Positions 29,274 to 37,777 are shown, counted from the stretch's first letter. The stretch is 64,000 bases of DNA from Clostridium sp. (GCA_023663865.1 JAMPGU010000002.1:80592-144591), one strand, 5' to 3'. Made by a program: numbers and translations. The notes: generated from the sequence alone by a model not told the origin.

Positions 29274-29749
29274 TTAATGTAACCGTAATTGCTGTGGGCA
29301 AACTGAAGGAAAGCTATCTCCGTGATGGCTGCAATGAATATATAAAAAGGCTTGGTGCATACTGCAAAATCAATGTTATTGAGGTTGCAGAGGAGCGTGC
29401 AGGCGACAATCCCAACAGCAGTGAGATAGAAAATATAATCGAAAAGGAAGGCGAGCGGATTATGGCGAAAATTCCCAAGGGTGCTTCCGTCATCCCCCTT
29501 TGCATTGAGGGCAAGGAATTTTCAAGTCCTGACTTTTCAGCACATATTGAACGGCTTTCTATGACCTGCTCTCAGCTTTGCTTTATTATAGGCGGTTCCT
29601 TTGGTCTGAGCGAAAGCGTAAAAGCTCTCAGCAGAACAAAGCTGTCCTTTGGAAAAATGACACTCCCCCATCAGTTAGCAAGAATGGTGCTGCTTGAACA
29701 AATATATCGGGCTTTTTCCATATCCAACCATTCAAAGTATCACAAATAG
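29270..29749 (+). CDS. rlmH: 23S rRNA pseudouridine-1915 N3-methyltransferase
   Basis: This 159-residue SPOUT methyltransferase has the length and signatures of RlmH/YbeA: VGKLKESYLRDGCNEYIKRL near the N-terminus, the knot segment CFIIGGSFGLSESV and the C-terminal LLEQIYRAFSISNHSKYHK. It methylates helix 69 of 23S rRNA on assembled ribosomes. It is translationally coupled to walJ. Confidence 0.96.
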   Translation: MINVTVIAVGKLKESYLRDGCNEYIKRLGAYCKINVIEVAEERAGDNPNSSEIENIIEKEGERIMAKIPKGASVIPLCIEGKEFSSPDFSAHIERLSMTCSQLCFIIGGSFGLSESVKALSRTKLSFGKMTLPHQLARMVLLEQIYRAFSISNHSKYHK

Positions 29750-29817
29750 TTCTATATACATCTCAATGAATATGCAATGAGTAGTAATCCGAACCGTGGT
29801 TTCTATTCATTGCCTCA

Positions 29818-29857
29818 AGCAATGATGTTCTGACCCACAGAATGTCATTGCTTTTTT
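29818..29857 (+). terminator. Terminator of walJ-rlmH
   Basis: AGCAATGATGTTCTG and CAGAATGTCATTGCT pair over 15 positions with two mismatched positions and are followed by six T residues. Confidence 0.82.
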
Positions 29858-29975
29858 AAGTTCTACCATTTTTCGATTTTTTATTCTTGTGCTTATATCG
29901 GATATTTGGTACACTTTAATCATAGAAACTCTGCTGTTAAGCAGGCAAACAATATGATTAGCTGAGGTGCTTTTT

Positions 29976-30626
29976 ATGCAAAGCCTTGAATTTGGAGAAA
30001 AAATATATACACTCAGAAAAGAGAAAGGCATTTCTCAAAAAGAGCTTGGTGCAATGCTGGGTGTATCTAACAAAGCCGTATCAAAATGGGAAACAGGGGC
30101 TGCTGCACCTAAGACAGAAACCTTGATAAAATTGGCTGAAATCTTTAATTTATCTGTAGATGATTTATTAGAAAATAAGGCAGCTGCGCATACGCTGTCA
30201 CCCACCCTGGAAGAGCTGTCTGTTATAGCTGACGATATGTTCGGCAAAAAACAAGCAAATATATCTATGGACAAAAAAAGTGCAAAAAGATATTTGATTA
30301 CAGTTATAACACTGTTTGTAACGTTGAGCATTGCCTTTATCCTTCTTTTCACATCCGGAGAATTTGTTACCGGTTATTTTGATGTTTATGTAGAGGAAGG
30401 CATAACTGCACTTGATAACATTTTAGGAGCCTTCGGCTTAGCATATATCATTTGTTCTGTTTATACGGGAATTATATTGTTTATCAGGTTCAGTAAAAAA
30501 ATGCCCACTTGGTTTACCGTATTATGCTGTATATTATTTGTATTCACATATTTTGCCATAGAGCTGTGCGGATTAATATTAACCATTCCCACAATCATTA
30601 CATCAATAAAAAAGCTGAAAGAATAG
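29976..30626 (+). CDS. XRE-family regulator with C-terminal membrane domain
   Basis: This 216-residue protein has an N-terminal helix-turn-helix (ISQKELGAMLGVSNKAVSKWE) and a C-terminal half with three to four membrane helices. Such membrane-tethered XRE proteins are common in gut Firmicutes; ligands and targets are unknown. The ATG at 29976 follows GAGGTG, and a GTG three codons earlier is part of that ribosome site. The TAG stop codon belongs to the end of the palindromic element at 30624-30902, so insertion of that element may have set the current C-terminus. Confidence 0.8.
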   Translation: MQSLEFGEKIYTLRKEKGISQKELGAMLGVSNKAVSKWETGAAAPKTETLIKLAEIFNLSVDDLLENKAAAHTLSPTLEELSVIADDMFGKKQANISMDKKSAKRYLITVITLFVTLSIAFILLFTSGEFVTGYFDVYVEEGITALDNILGAFGLAYIICSVYTGIILFIRFSKKMPTWFTVLCCILFVFTYFAIELCGLILTIPTIITSIKKLKE

Positions 30627-30902
30627 CCAAACAAGAGTTGAACAAAATAAGGTTTAACTTTGCAATTTTGCCCAAATACTGCGTTAAAAAGCCTCGGCAT
30701 ACGTACAGTATACCTACGTTTTTTGCCTTGTCTTTGTACAAAATTGCTAAAGCTAAACTGCAAAGCACCTAAAACACTCAGATTTTTGTGCATAGCGTCA
30801 TTTCTTTGACGCAGGTATACTGGCGTATAGCAAGGCAAAAAATGATGGTAGGTGCGAAAATTTGAGCGTTTTAGGCTATTGTGTTCGACTCTTGTTTGGC
30901 TA
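30624..30902. mobile_element. MITE-like palindromic element with TA flanks
   Basis: The two ends match as inverted repeats over about 26 bases with two mismatches, beginning TAGCCAAACAAGAGT at the left and ending as its complement at the right. If the outer TA is the duplicated target, the pattern fits IS630/mariner-type MITEs. Internal inverted repeats (for example CAGTATACCT and its complement, and GTTTAACTTTGCAATTTTG against CAAAATTGCTAAAGCTAAAC) allow a long fold. It has no coding frame. It fills the gap between the XRE gene and the next gene. Confidence 0.65.
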
Positions 30903-30924
30903 ACCATATAATATAGGAGGAATT

Positions 30925-32229
30925 ATGGATAAGGAAAAAGCAGTTGAAATCGTAAAAAAATATAAAGGCAGAGTAAGAACCATTCAAGCACTGGGAATCG
31001 GTTTGACAGCCTGTGTCCTTGCCTTTGCACCTGTAAATATGCTTTACAGAATACTTATTGTTCTGTGCCTCATTATCATCGCAGCCGTTGTGTATAACAA
31101 AACCGTAAAAAGAAACATAGACAACATTCTCTATAACGACTGCAATCCCCGTCTGTATTATTTAGTTACAAAAGGCATGGGCTTTAACAACATCGCAAAA
31201 GATATAGATGTTGCTTATTTTATAGGTGATTTTAATAAGGCCTATCAGCTTTGCACCTATGTAATGCATAAGGCACCCCAAAAGGCCAAGCCCTTTTACT
31301 TAAAAACGCTATGCAGTATTCAGTTTTTATCGGGAAATTTTGATGACTGCAAGGATACTTACAATAGGTTGATTGAGGCAATGAACCGTGCCAAATACAG
31401 TGACAAGGTCAAGGCTTATTATACAAGTATTCCTGAATTCTTCCTGTATTTTATTGATGGCAGCTATGACAAGGCATTGGAACAGCTTAATAAATGTGAA
31501 AATGTAAAAAAAGCTGCAAACACCTATCGCAATATCATAAAATATTATTACGCCTTAACCTATTACTACAGCGGTAAATTTGATTTAGCCGAGCAATTCT
31601 TTAAGGACACTGCTGCCACCTGCCCTGCTATGTACATTGCCGAAAGCTCTGAAAAATATTTATCTGAAAGCAGTATTATAAAATTCCCGCAAATACCGCT
31701 GACGGATACTAAAAATAATATGGACATTGCCGATACACAGCTGCCTAAGATTAAGCCTTCTAAAATATTGGTTCTTTGTGCTTTACTGATTTTGATTGTA
31801 ATATTAGTTGTTTCTATAATAAATCTCAACACCGGCACAATGGAGGATACTTTATCCAAAAACGATATACAGATTAACGAAATATGCAAAACCCTGTGCA
31901 TTGACGAAAATTACACCATATGTATTTTCAACACAGAAGATTATGATATTGGTGTAAGCCTCTTCGAAAACAAAGCAGACGATAAATATAAATACTGCAT
32001 ATCCTATACAGGTATTGATGATATGATGATATCTGACGGCGGTGAATACTATGTTACAGCCAGCGGAACATCACCAAGAATTCAATTTGGAATAACAGAG
32101 GACGACAGCATACCAGATAACTATCAATCCGTCCATTTTACATCTTATAATAAAAGCTACTGCTTCTACTACACTATTGGAGAAGAAGAGTACCATTTTG
32201 CCAACATCAGCGGAATTGTAACAGAATAA
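30925..32229 (+). CDS. Uncharacterised membrane protein with TPR-like middle
   Basis: This 434-residue protein has two membrane helices at about 22-62, a helical repeat region at about 95-245 that looks TPR-like (DFNKAYQLCTYVMHKAPQKA, YDKALEQLNKCENVKKA, KFDLAEQFFKDTAATCPA), a third membrane helix at about 282-302 and an extracytoplasmic C-terminal domain. I do not recognise a named family. AGGAGG precedes the ATG. It ends at a good terminator and starts just right of the MITE-like element, which could carry or disturb its promoter. Confidence 0.7.
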   Translation: MDKEKAVEIVKKYKGRVRTIQALGIGLTACVLAFAPVNMLYRILIVLCLIIIAAVVYNKTVKRNIDNILYNDCNPRLYYLVTKGMGFNNIAKDIDVAYFIGDFNKAYQLCTYVMHKAPQKAKPFYLKTLCSIQFLSGNFDDCKDTYNRLIEAMNRAKYSDKVKAYYTSIPEFFLYFIDGSYDKALEQLNKCENVKKAANTYRNIIKYYYALTYYYSGKFDLAEQFFKDTAATCPAMYIAESSEKYLSESSIIKFPQIPLTDTKNNMDIADTQLPKIKPSKILVLCALLILIVILVVSIINLNTGTMEDTLSKNDIQINEICKTLCIDENYTICIFNTEDYDIGVSLFENKADDKYKYCISYTGIDDMMISDGGEYYVTASGTSPRIQFGITEDDSIPDNYQSVHFTSYNKSYCFYYTIGEEEYHFANISGIVTE

Positions 32230-32238
32230 AAGACAATG

Positions 32239-32273
32239 AAAAAGGCACTTTGCATAACGCAAAGTGCCTTTTT
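32239..32273 (+). terminator. Terminator after the TPR-like membrane gene
   Basis: AAAAGGCACTTTGC and GCAAAGTGCCTTTT form a perfect stem with a five-base loop and flanking T residues. Confidence 0.92.
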
Positions 32274-32345
32274 CAAAGGGGTAAAAATTATAAGAAAACG
32301 TATATTGATATATATAAAGCTGAGGAGTATCCACAGCCTTATTGG

Positions 32346-33182
32346 CTAATTTTCAAATATTCTGTATGGATTTGCATTTACATCAAGCCTGCTCTTTTTA
32401 ACATACTTAGGTACGGTATTTTTAACCATCGCACCTTTAAGCATAAAGAACGCAACCTCTTTACTGATATGCTCATAATCCACATTGAATATTTTTGCAG
32501 ATACATGTTTATTAAACACGTTAATCAACGGACCCATACAAAAAGCAGTAATTATCGTACCGATACCGATATTTTTGATTTTGCTCAAATCACCGTTTAT
32601 CAGCGCTGCCAGACCACCGCTTATTGTGAGACCTATAAGAACTACAGTAACATCGGTAATCACTCTGACCCATTTGTAATCAAGCTTGATACCTCGGCTA
32701 AGCATAAAGCCCAGTGCATCATACGGGCCAACACCGATATTTGCTGTAAAGAATAACGAACAAGCAAAGCACAAGGTTATTATACCGGCAATAAGAAGGG
32801 GGATTCTTATAGCAAAAGAGTTATTATTAGCTACAATCGGTTTAATTAAGCCCTCGAAAAACTCACAGGCATAACCACAGCCAACCATATTAAACACTGT
32901 ACCAACGCCGACTAACCCTCTGTGCGCAACTATGATTACATAAAGCAATATAACTGTATTCACAATCAATTGATATGTACCAAAGCTTATGCCCAAGGTG
33001 CTTGCTATATTCATATTCATTGAAGTGAAAGGATCTACACCAAAACCTGATACGGAAAACAGAGCGATACCAAAACCCATAATGATAATGCTTAAAAAGG
33101 AGAGAACAATACGCTTTATCATATGATGCTGAGAAAACATATCCTTTAGATATCCATATGCTTCAGACTTAATCTGTTTCAT
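32346..33182 (-). CDS. YczE/YyaS-like integral membrane protein
   Basis: This 278-residue protein has five to six membrane helices and the repeated GFGVDPFTSMN and GVGPYDALGFM motifs that mark the YczE/YitT-related family of permease-like proteins. The biochemical role of the family is unknown. It is a single gene; the 147 bases upstream contain three TTGTGCAA-type boxes that may be regulatory. Confidence 0.82.
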   Translation of the reverse strand: MKQIKSEAYGYLKDMFSQHHMIKRIVLSFLSIIIMGFGIALFSVSGFGVDPFTSMNMNIASTLGISFGTYQLIVNTVILLYVIIVAHRGLVGVGTVFNMVGCGYACEFFEGLIKPIVANNNSFAIRIPLLIAGIITLCFACSLFFTANIGVGPYDALGFMLSRGIKLDYKWVRVITDVTVVLIGLTISGGLAALINGDLSKIKNIGIGTIITAFCMGPLINVFNKHVSAKIFNVDYEHISKEVAFFMLKGAMVKNTVPKYVKKSRLDVNANPYRIFEN

Positions 33183-33257
33183 AAGCTACCTCTGTTTTTT
33201 AGTGTTTTTCCTCTCTTGATACACATTATATGCTTATGATTGAAATAGTCAAGATTT

Positions 33258-33320
33258 TTGTGCAACTTTCTACTTATGTAATATATTGCACAATTATTTT
33301 TAATTATTTTTGTGCAATAT
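33258..33320. promoter_or_regulatory. Three TTGTGCAA boxes upstream of the YczE-like gene
   Basis: TTGTGCAA occurs at 33258-33265 and 33310-33317, and its complement at 33286-33293. The outer pair with the middle copy makes an 11-base perfect dyad (33283-33293 with 33310-33320). The same word forms a palindrome at 14890-14906 upstream of the G5/3D gene. It may be an operator; alternatively the dyad could end the spoVT transcript. Confidence 0.4.
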
Positions 33321-33329
33321 TAACAATTA

Positions 33330-33773
33330 TCATTCCATTTGCTTTCCTAAGAAGGCAGCAGCCACCTGAACCAGCTTAATATCCGTTTCACTCGGCAAAG
33401 CATGCTCCTCGTCCTCAATAAGAGCAACTGCACCGCTGACATCACCGCCATATATTATAGGATAAACAACATTCGCCTTACGGTTAAAGCCTTCAATCGC
33501 ATTCATACTCGGGATTGTATCCGATGCAATATGAATGGCTCTGTTTTCCATTAAATCCTCTAAATTTTTGGTAACACGTCTTTCCAGAATTTCACGCTTG
33601 CTGATACCGGAGGCAGCAATCACATGGTCATTATCCATAATGGCAATTGGCAAACCGCCGTTTTTGTGCAGCACCTCTGCATACTGGTTTGCAAAATTAG
33701 ACAGCTCTCCGATGGGCGAATATTTTTTAAAAATAACCTCACCCTCAGCATCTGTAAAAATTTCCAAAGGGTC
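33330..33773 (-). pseudogene. spoVT: spoVT 3' part (codons 33-178), separated by the element
   Basis: This segment encodes the SpoVT residues after Asp32. Joined to codons 1-32 at 51206-51111, it gives an uninterrupted 178-codon frame, the same length as Bacillus subtilis SpoVT. The fragment is intact, not decayed, so the gene is better described as interrupted than dead. SpoVT is a forespore regulator with an AbrB-type DNA-binding domain and a GAF-like sensor; here only the sensor part lies on this side and is currently translated as the tail of the recombinase. Confidence 0.93.
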
Positions 33774-35519
33774 ACCACTACTGATAACATTGACATCAAG
33801 AGCCTTGTCCTTCTGGTGTGTCACCTTAAGGACTACTTTGGCATTTGAGTTACTCCTGATGTCCCAATCAAAATTTACAGCTTTATTCAGTGGTACAAAA
33901 TCCGGCATAAGTTCCTCGCTTATTGTTCCTGTTTCCAAAAGCATTTGTATATCGCTTTTCAGCTGTATATCAATATGGTCATCATAAATATCTACACGGT
34001 CAATAATGATTTCAAGGTCATTTTTGTCAATCAGCTCTTTATTCAATATATCATTGAAAATATCAATAGCTGTACGGGCAATGCGATTTACCTTGATTAT
34101 TGTATTTTCTCGTTCGGTTGCAAAAGTTATCTGCTTTTCTATGCCGGCAATTCTGCTGTGCAAATCATTAATCAAATATTCATAGCTTTCTTCAATTACA
34201 TCTGCGTTATCAGGATTTTTCTGTATTTCCTTAATCTTTTGACGCATTGTAACTACAAGTTCATCCTTTGCATCTGACAGTTGAGTTTGCAATTCGCTGA
34301 TTTCGGATTGACCTTTTTTGAGGTTCTTTTTTTCGTCCTTAATTCCTTGCTCTAATTTTGCAAGCATTTCTTCGGAATTTTTCACAACTCTTGCAACATA
34401 GCTTTTTAAGATGGCAGTGAGCATATCAACTCTTGTATGATGTGACGTGCATCCCTTTAATCCTCGTTTGTGATAGGTTCCGCAGGTGTAGGCTGCCGCC
34501 ATATCCGAACGGCTCATTGAAAACATAGGGCTCCCGCAATCTCCGCAGAATAAAAAACCGCTGAAAGAGGTATCGTATTTTTTAACACCCCTGTAATTTG
34601 AGCGTGTTCGCTTTTTCATTTGTTCCTGAACCGTGGCAAAGGTCCTGTAATCAATTATGGGTTCGTGATGATTTTCAAACACGATATGGCTGCTTTCGGA
34701 AAGTTTTACATCAGGTCCGTTGATTTTGGAACGGCTATACTTTTTCTGACGAAGCGTACCTATATAAAAATCATTACCTAAAATACCTTGAATGGTAGGA
34801 ATTGCCCAAACAGGCTTTGCTTTGATTTTATTAGGTATATTTTGTTCGTCTTTACGCTGTTTTTCAATCATTCGAGGTGTTGGGATGTGTTCATCAGTCA
34901 GATAGTTGGCGATTTTTTTATATCCCCAGCCTTCAAGATACAACGAGAATATCTTTTTAACCACCTCTGCAGCTTGTGGCTCAATTTCAAAATAGCCTAA
35001 TTTAGTGTTGGTAATCACATAACCAAATGGCACACTGCATATCCAATCACCACTCTTTTGCTTAACATCTATAACTCGTCTTACTTTTTTTGATGTATCT
35101 GTTACAGGCATTTCATTCATAAGAAATTTAAACTGAATAAGCGTCCAGTCATCCTGAACAGGATAATCAATACCATCATTTATAGCAATGATGCGAAGTC
35201 CGCAATCCCTTAAATCCTCAAGCTCAACAAGACCTCTGCTGTTTCTACGGGAAAAACGTGACAAATCTTTTACCATTAAAATATCATAATTTCCATTTTT
35301 TAGTAATGGACGAAGCCGCATATAATCCTCTCTTTGCTCAAAAGTATAACCGCTTCTATCTCTGTCGGTATAAAAATCAAGCTGTGCATCAGGAAATTCT
35401 CTTGAAACAAACATCTCAATGCTGCGTCGTTGGTTTTCTATTGATGTATTGTCACGATCCTCTTCCGTATCAACGGAAATTCGCAGATAACCGGCAATTT
35501 TCAAAATCTTATTTGCCAT
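33330..35519 (-). CDS. Large serine recombinase fused in frame to the SpoVT C-terminal domain
   Basis: This 729-residue frame is a chimera. Residues 1-583 form a large serine recombinase: resolvase domain with catalytic S15 in YLRIS and DLSRFSRR, recombinase domain at about 165-300, zinc-ribbon cysteines (FCGDCGSPMF, YTCGTYHKRGLKGC) and a coiled coil at about 375-460. Residues 584-729 are the C-terminal 146 residues of SpoVT (PLEIFTDAEGEVIFKKY and the GAF-like sensor domain ending AAAFLGKQME). The fusion point is the attachment core GGTGACC, read as Gly-Asp. In the circular form the recombinase would instead end with the 25-residue tail now found at 51033-51107. The chimera may still be an active integrase or may be altered by the sensor domain. 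Confidence 0.92.
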   Translation of the reverse strand: MANKILKIAGYLRISVDTEEDRDNTSIENQRRSIEMFVSREFPDAQLDFYTDRDRSGYTFEQREDYMRLRPLLKNGNYDILMVKDLSRFSRRNSRGLVELEDLRDCGLRIIAINDGIDYPVQDDWTLIQFKFLMNEMPVTDTSKKVRRVIDVKQKSGDWICSVPFGYVITNTKLGYFEIEPQAAEVVKKIFSLYLEGWGYKKIANYLTDEHIPTPRMIEKQRKDEQNIPNKIKAKPVWAIPTIQGILGNDFYIGTLRQKKYSRSKINGPDVKLSESSHIVFENHHEPIIDYRTFATVQEQMKKRTRSNYRGVKKYDTSFSGFLFCGDCGSPMFSMSRSDMAAAYTCGTYHKRGLKGCTSHHTRVDMLTAILKSYVARVVKNSEEMLAKLEQGIKDEKKNLKKGQSEISELQTQLSDAKDELVVTMRQKIKEIQKNPDNADVIEESYEYLINDLHSRIAGIEKQITFATERENTIIKVNRIARTAIDIFNDILNKELIDKNDLEIIIDRVDIYDDHIDIQLKSDIQMLLETGTISEELMPDFVPLNKAVNFDWDIRSNSNAKVVLKVTHQKDKALDVNVISSGDPLEIFTDAEGEVIFKKYSPIGELSNFANQYAEVLHKNGGLPIAIMDNDHVIAASGISKREILERRVTKNLEDLMENRAIHIASDTIPSMNAIEGFNRKANVVYPIIYGGDVSGAVALIEDEEHALPSETDIKLVQVAAAFLGKQME
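33750..33795. repeat. Attachment site at the left end of the element (spoVT 3' half-site plus element half-site)
   Basis: The core GGTNACC is at 33770-33776, with predicted crossover dinucleotide at 33772-33773. To its right lies the element arm ACTGATAACATTGACA (33780-33795), the exact complement of the arm at 51090-51105 at the other end. To its left lies spoVT sequence. Confidence 0.88.
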
Positions 35520-35533
35520 AATACTCCTTCCTT

Positions 35534-35580
35534 TTACAATGTTGTTATAATTATTGTTTTAATTACTGATAACATTGTAA
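35534..35580. promoter_or_regulatory. Att-arm-like dyad in the recombinase promoter region
   Basis: ACTGATAACATTG at 35565-35577 is identical over 13 bases to the element arm of the attachment sites. It pairs with TTACAATGTT at 35534-35543 to form a dyad of 10-base exact arms just upstream of the recombinase ATG. This suggests that the recombinase binds its own promoter, for autoregulation; that is inferred. Confidence 0.55.
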
Positions 35581-35626
35581 CATATAGATTTTGTAATTAC
35601 AATAGGAAATAATAATTATATATGTA

Positions 35627-35650
35627 ACGAGGTGACATATGCCACCTCGT
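35627..35650 (-). terminator. Terminator after the 99-residue gene
   Basis: ACGAGGTG and CACCTCGT pair around an 8-base loop immediately after the stop codon on the minus strand; the T tract is weak (TACATATATAATT). Confidence 0.65.
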
Positions 35651-35950
35651 CTATCTTTCATATTCACGCTCTCTGCGTTTTTTGAGTTTTTCTGCCTGTG
35701 CCATTTCGGTTCTGACCTCATTTCTTGCAGATAATTCTCGGTTATACTTCAGTAATCTGATTGTGTTTTCCACTAAATCTTCTTCACCTGATAACAACAC
35801 AGCCACTTTGTAGCCTGCCGCTTTACATTTTTTATAATACGGCTTAAGGCTTTCTCTGAATTCCGTGTCGTCCCGTTCCTCTTTAGAAAGATAGAGACAA
35901 ACCACCTTTTCTTTTTCTAACACTTCACGAAGCAAATCATTTACCTCCAT
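35651..35950 (-). CDS. Small charged protein of unknown function
   Basis: The frame gives 99 residues, alpha/beta in the first 65 (KVVCLYLS, YKVAVLLSGEEDLVENTIRLL) and a highly charged helix at the end (EKLKKRREREYER). No family is recognised. The ATG at 35950 has a weak ribosome site, while a TTG at 35935 sits 8 bases after GGAGG, so the protein may be five residues shorter. It follows the relaxase gene after 39 bases and precedes the recombinase, and so could be an accessory of transfer or of excision. That is speculation from position. Confidence 0.6.
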   Translation of the reverse strand: MEVNDLLREVLEKEKVVCLYLSKEERDDTEFRESLKPYYKKCKAAGYKVAVLLSGEEDLVENTIRLLKYNRELSARNEVRTEMAQAEKLKKRREREYER

Positions 35951-35989
35951 TTCATATTTATCTTTAACAATAATTGGTAATACTATTCG

Positions 35990-37351
35990 TTATCTTTCTT
36001 GATTTATTTTTGCTCTTTGAGTTATCCTGATATTTTCCATCGTCATTTCCGTTTTGAGTAGTTCATCAAGATGTGATACTCTTTCAAGTACAGATTTGGC
36101 AATTTTCATTTCATCCCGCAGCGGCTTCATTTTCTTTGTAAGTTTTCTTGCTTTTGCATAAAGTAGTTCCTTATCGCTGTTATTTGCTCTGCGGCAACGA
36201 TTATAAATGCATTGTCTTTGAGAAGATAAAATGTTAATCTGCCCTTGTTTTTGCTCAATAAATAAAGAAAGCTCCTCAACCGAACGAATTCCATTCTTGG
36301 TAAGGAGCAAATATTCCTTATTTATTTTTTCTGCGTTTCTAACCTCTTGCCTGAGCATTGGAGACAGAGGCTTTGCTTTATCTTGACTGATATTATTGCC
36401 TGTCAGTAACTTCAATAACTCGCTTATCAAAGCAAAGGTTAATTGAATACCATTCATATTTTTGAGTTGATTATACCCTACGAGTAACAACTTTAACGGC
36501 TTCTCTTTCGGTTTATAAAACAAATATCCCGAATCAAATCCGTTTTTATAATAGTTTTCGTCAAGTCTTCGCTTAATCTCATTAGCAGGATAGCCAATGC
36601 TTTTCATTCGTATTGGTCTTTGCCAGCCGGGAGCAATAACAACGAGGTTGCAATCATTATCTCTTTTCAGTTTATACCCCATAGTTTTTAGGTGGTGTAC
36701 AAAACTATACCGATCTGTTGCCATTTGCAATGACTCTTCAATATCATGCTTAAGCATATCTCTGTGCGTCATTTTACCTGACTGATGAAACCAATAAGTG
36801 TTCTTATTTTTTGAGTAAAAGTTGGCATTTTTGATAACGGATTTACCATAATTAAGACATATCTCATCAGAAATTTGCCGTAATAATTTGTGGTCGCTAA
36901 TCTTGTTTTCAAACTTCTTGCCATCAACAAATGACAAGGAATTGACTACAATATGGTTATGAATATTATCCGTATTCAGGTGGGTAGTAACTAAAACTTC
37001 ATATCTGTTGCCCCACATTTTCTGTGCAGTTATGATACCGATTTTGTGAGCCTCTTCAGGTGTAACCTCGCCACTAACAAAACTCTGATAACCGTGATAA
37101 GCGACATTACCGCCAAACTTTCCGAAGCGTTTTTTAGTCGTCATCATGGCTTCATAAGCACTTGGTGCTGCACAGTTTATACCTGTAACATACATCTTTT
37201 TGTCAGTCTTTTGTTCATTTTCAGAATAGTTTATTACTCTCGCCAAATCATTATCAACATATCTTTTGTCGATAGTTTTATCAGGATTTTGGGCATAATC
37301 AATAACCTCTTTAAGTGATGATTTTACAGGCCAAAATCCTGTTGTTGCCAT
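35990..37351 (-). CDS. MOBP-type relaxase/mobilization nuclease
   Basis: This 453-residue protein has the relaxase N-terminal domain: a probable catalytic tyrosine Y19 (EVIDYAQNP), an NCAAPSAYEAMM stretch and the metal-binding histidine triad in HLNTDNIHNHIVVNS at about 124-138. The C-terminal half is helical and basic. It nicks the element's oriT and leads the strand into a recipient using a helper conjugation system. GGAG precedes the ATG, and it starts 4 bases after mobC, so the two are co-translated. Confidence 0.9.
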   Translation of the reverse strand: MATTGFWPVKSSLKEVIDYAQNPDKTIDKRYVDNDLARVINYSENEQKTDKKMYVTGINCAAPSAYEAMMTTKKRFGKFGGNVAYHGYQSFVSGEVTPEEAHKIGIITAQKMWGNRYEVLVTTHLNTDNIHNHIVVNSLSFVDGKKFENKISDHKLLRQISDEICLNYGKSVIKNANFYSKNKNTYWFHQSGKMTHRDMLKHDIEESLQMATDRYSFVHHLKTMGYKLKRDNDCNLVVIAPGWQRPIRMKSIGYPANEIKRRLDENYYKNGFDSGYLFYKPKEKPLKLLLVGYNQLKNMNGIQLTFALISELLKLLTGNNISQDKAKPLSPMLRQEVRNAEKINKEYLLLTKNGIRSVEELSLFIEQKQGQINILSSQRQCIYNRCRRANNSDKELLYAKARKLTKKMKPLRDEMKIAKSVLERVSHLDELLKTEMTMENIRITQRAKINQER

Positions 37352-37355
37352 AAAA

Positions 37356-37643
37356 TCATCTCCTATCCTCCGCTAAAAATTCATTTCTGATATCATCAAT
37401 AAGTTTTAATAATTCAACTTCTGTTTTATTACTGACCTTATCACTGCAAAGTGAATAGAGCATATTTATCCGTGAGTAAAACGGATAAAAAGCATCGGGC
37501 GGTATTGTTTTGGGCGTGTGTCCAAATGCCATTTTACGAAGATATTCTGAAACAGAAAGACCACATTTTTTCGCTTTATTGTAAATAATATTTTGCTCTT
37601 TTTGAGTAACTCTGATAAAAATACTTTTATCTCTTTTGTTCAT
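37356..37643 (-). CDS. MobC-like mobilization accessory protein
   Basis: This 95-residue protein has a ribbon-helix-helix-like N-terminus (KSIFIRVTQKEQNIIYNKAKK, SVSEYLRKMAFG) and a helical end. This matches MobC/plasmid mobilization relaxosome proteins that bind oriT and help the relaxase nick. The ATG follows GAAAGGAAC. It lies between the candidate oriT and the relaxase gene, the usual order. Confidence 0.85.
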   Translation of the reverse strand: MNKRDKSIFIRVTQKEQNIIYNKAKKCGLSVSEYLRKMAFGHTPKTIPPDAFYPFYSRINMLYSLCSDKVSNKTEVELLKLIDDIRNEFLAEDRR

Positions 37644-37675
37644 AATTTTGTTCCTTTCGATTTTTGTTAAAGGGT

Positions 37676-37760
37676 TTTAGGGAAACTTTTCCCTAAGAAA
37701 AAGGAGAATGTGCAATACATTCTCCCTGCTTGCTACAGGATAAGACACATCCTGTGCGTG
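37676..37760 (-). other. Candidate origin of transfer (oriT)
   Basis: Upstream of mobC lie three inverted repeats: TTAGGGAA/TTCCCTAA (37676-37697), GGAGAATG/CATTCTCC (37703-37725) and ACAGGAT/ATCCTGT (37735-37755). On the minus strand the last repeat ends in TTATCCTGT, which matches the TATCCTG-type nick core of MOBP relaxases such as RP4. Position and structure support an oriT; the nick site itself is inferred. Confidence 0.6.
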
Positions 37761-37777
37761 TTTTTTGACATAAAAAT

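Noticed and set aside
33283..33320. The dyad as an outer attachment site of the element
   Set aside because: Its sequence does not recur at the right border; the GGTNACC core and spoVT halves define the ends.
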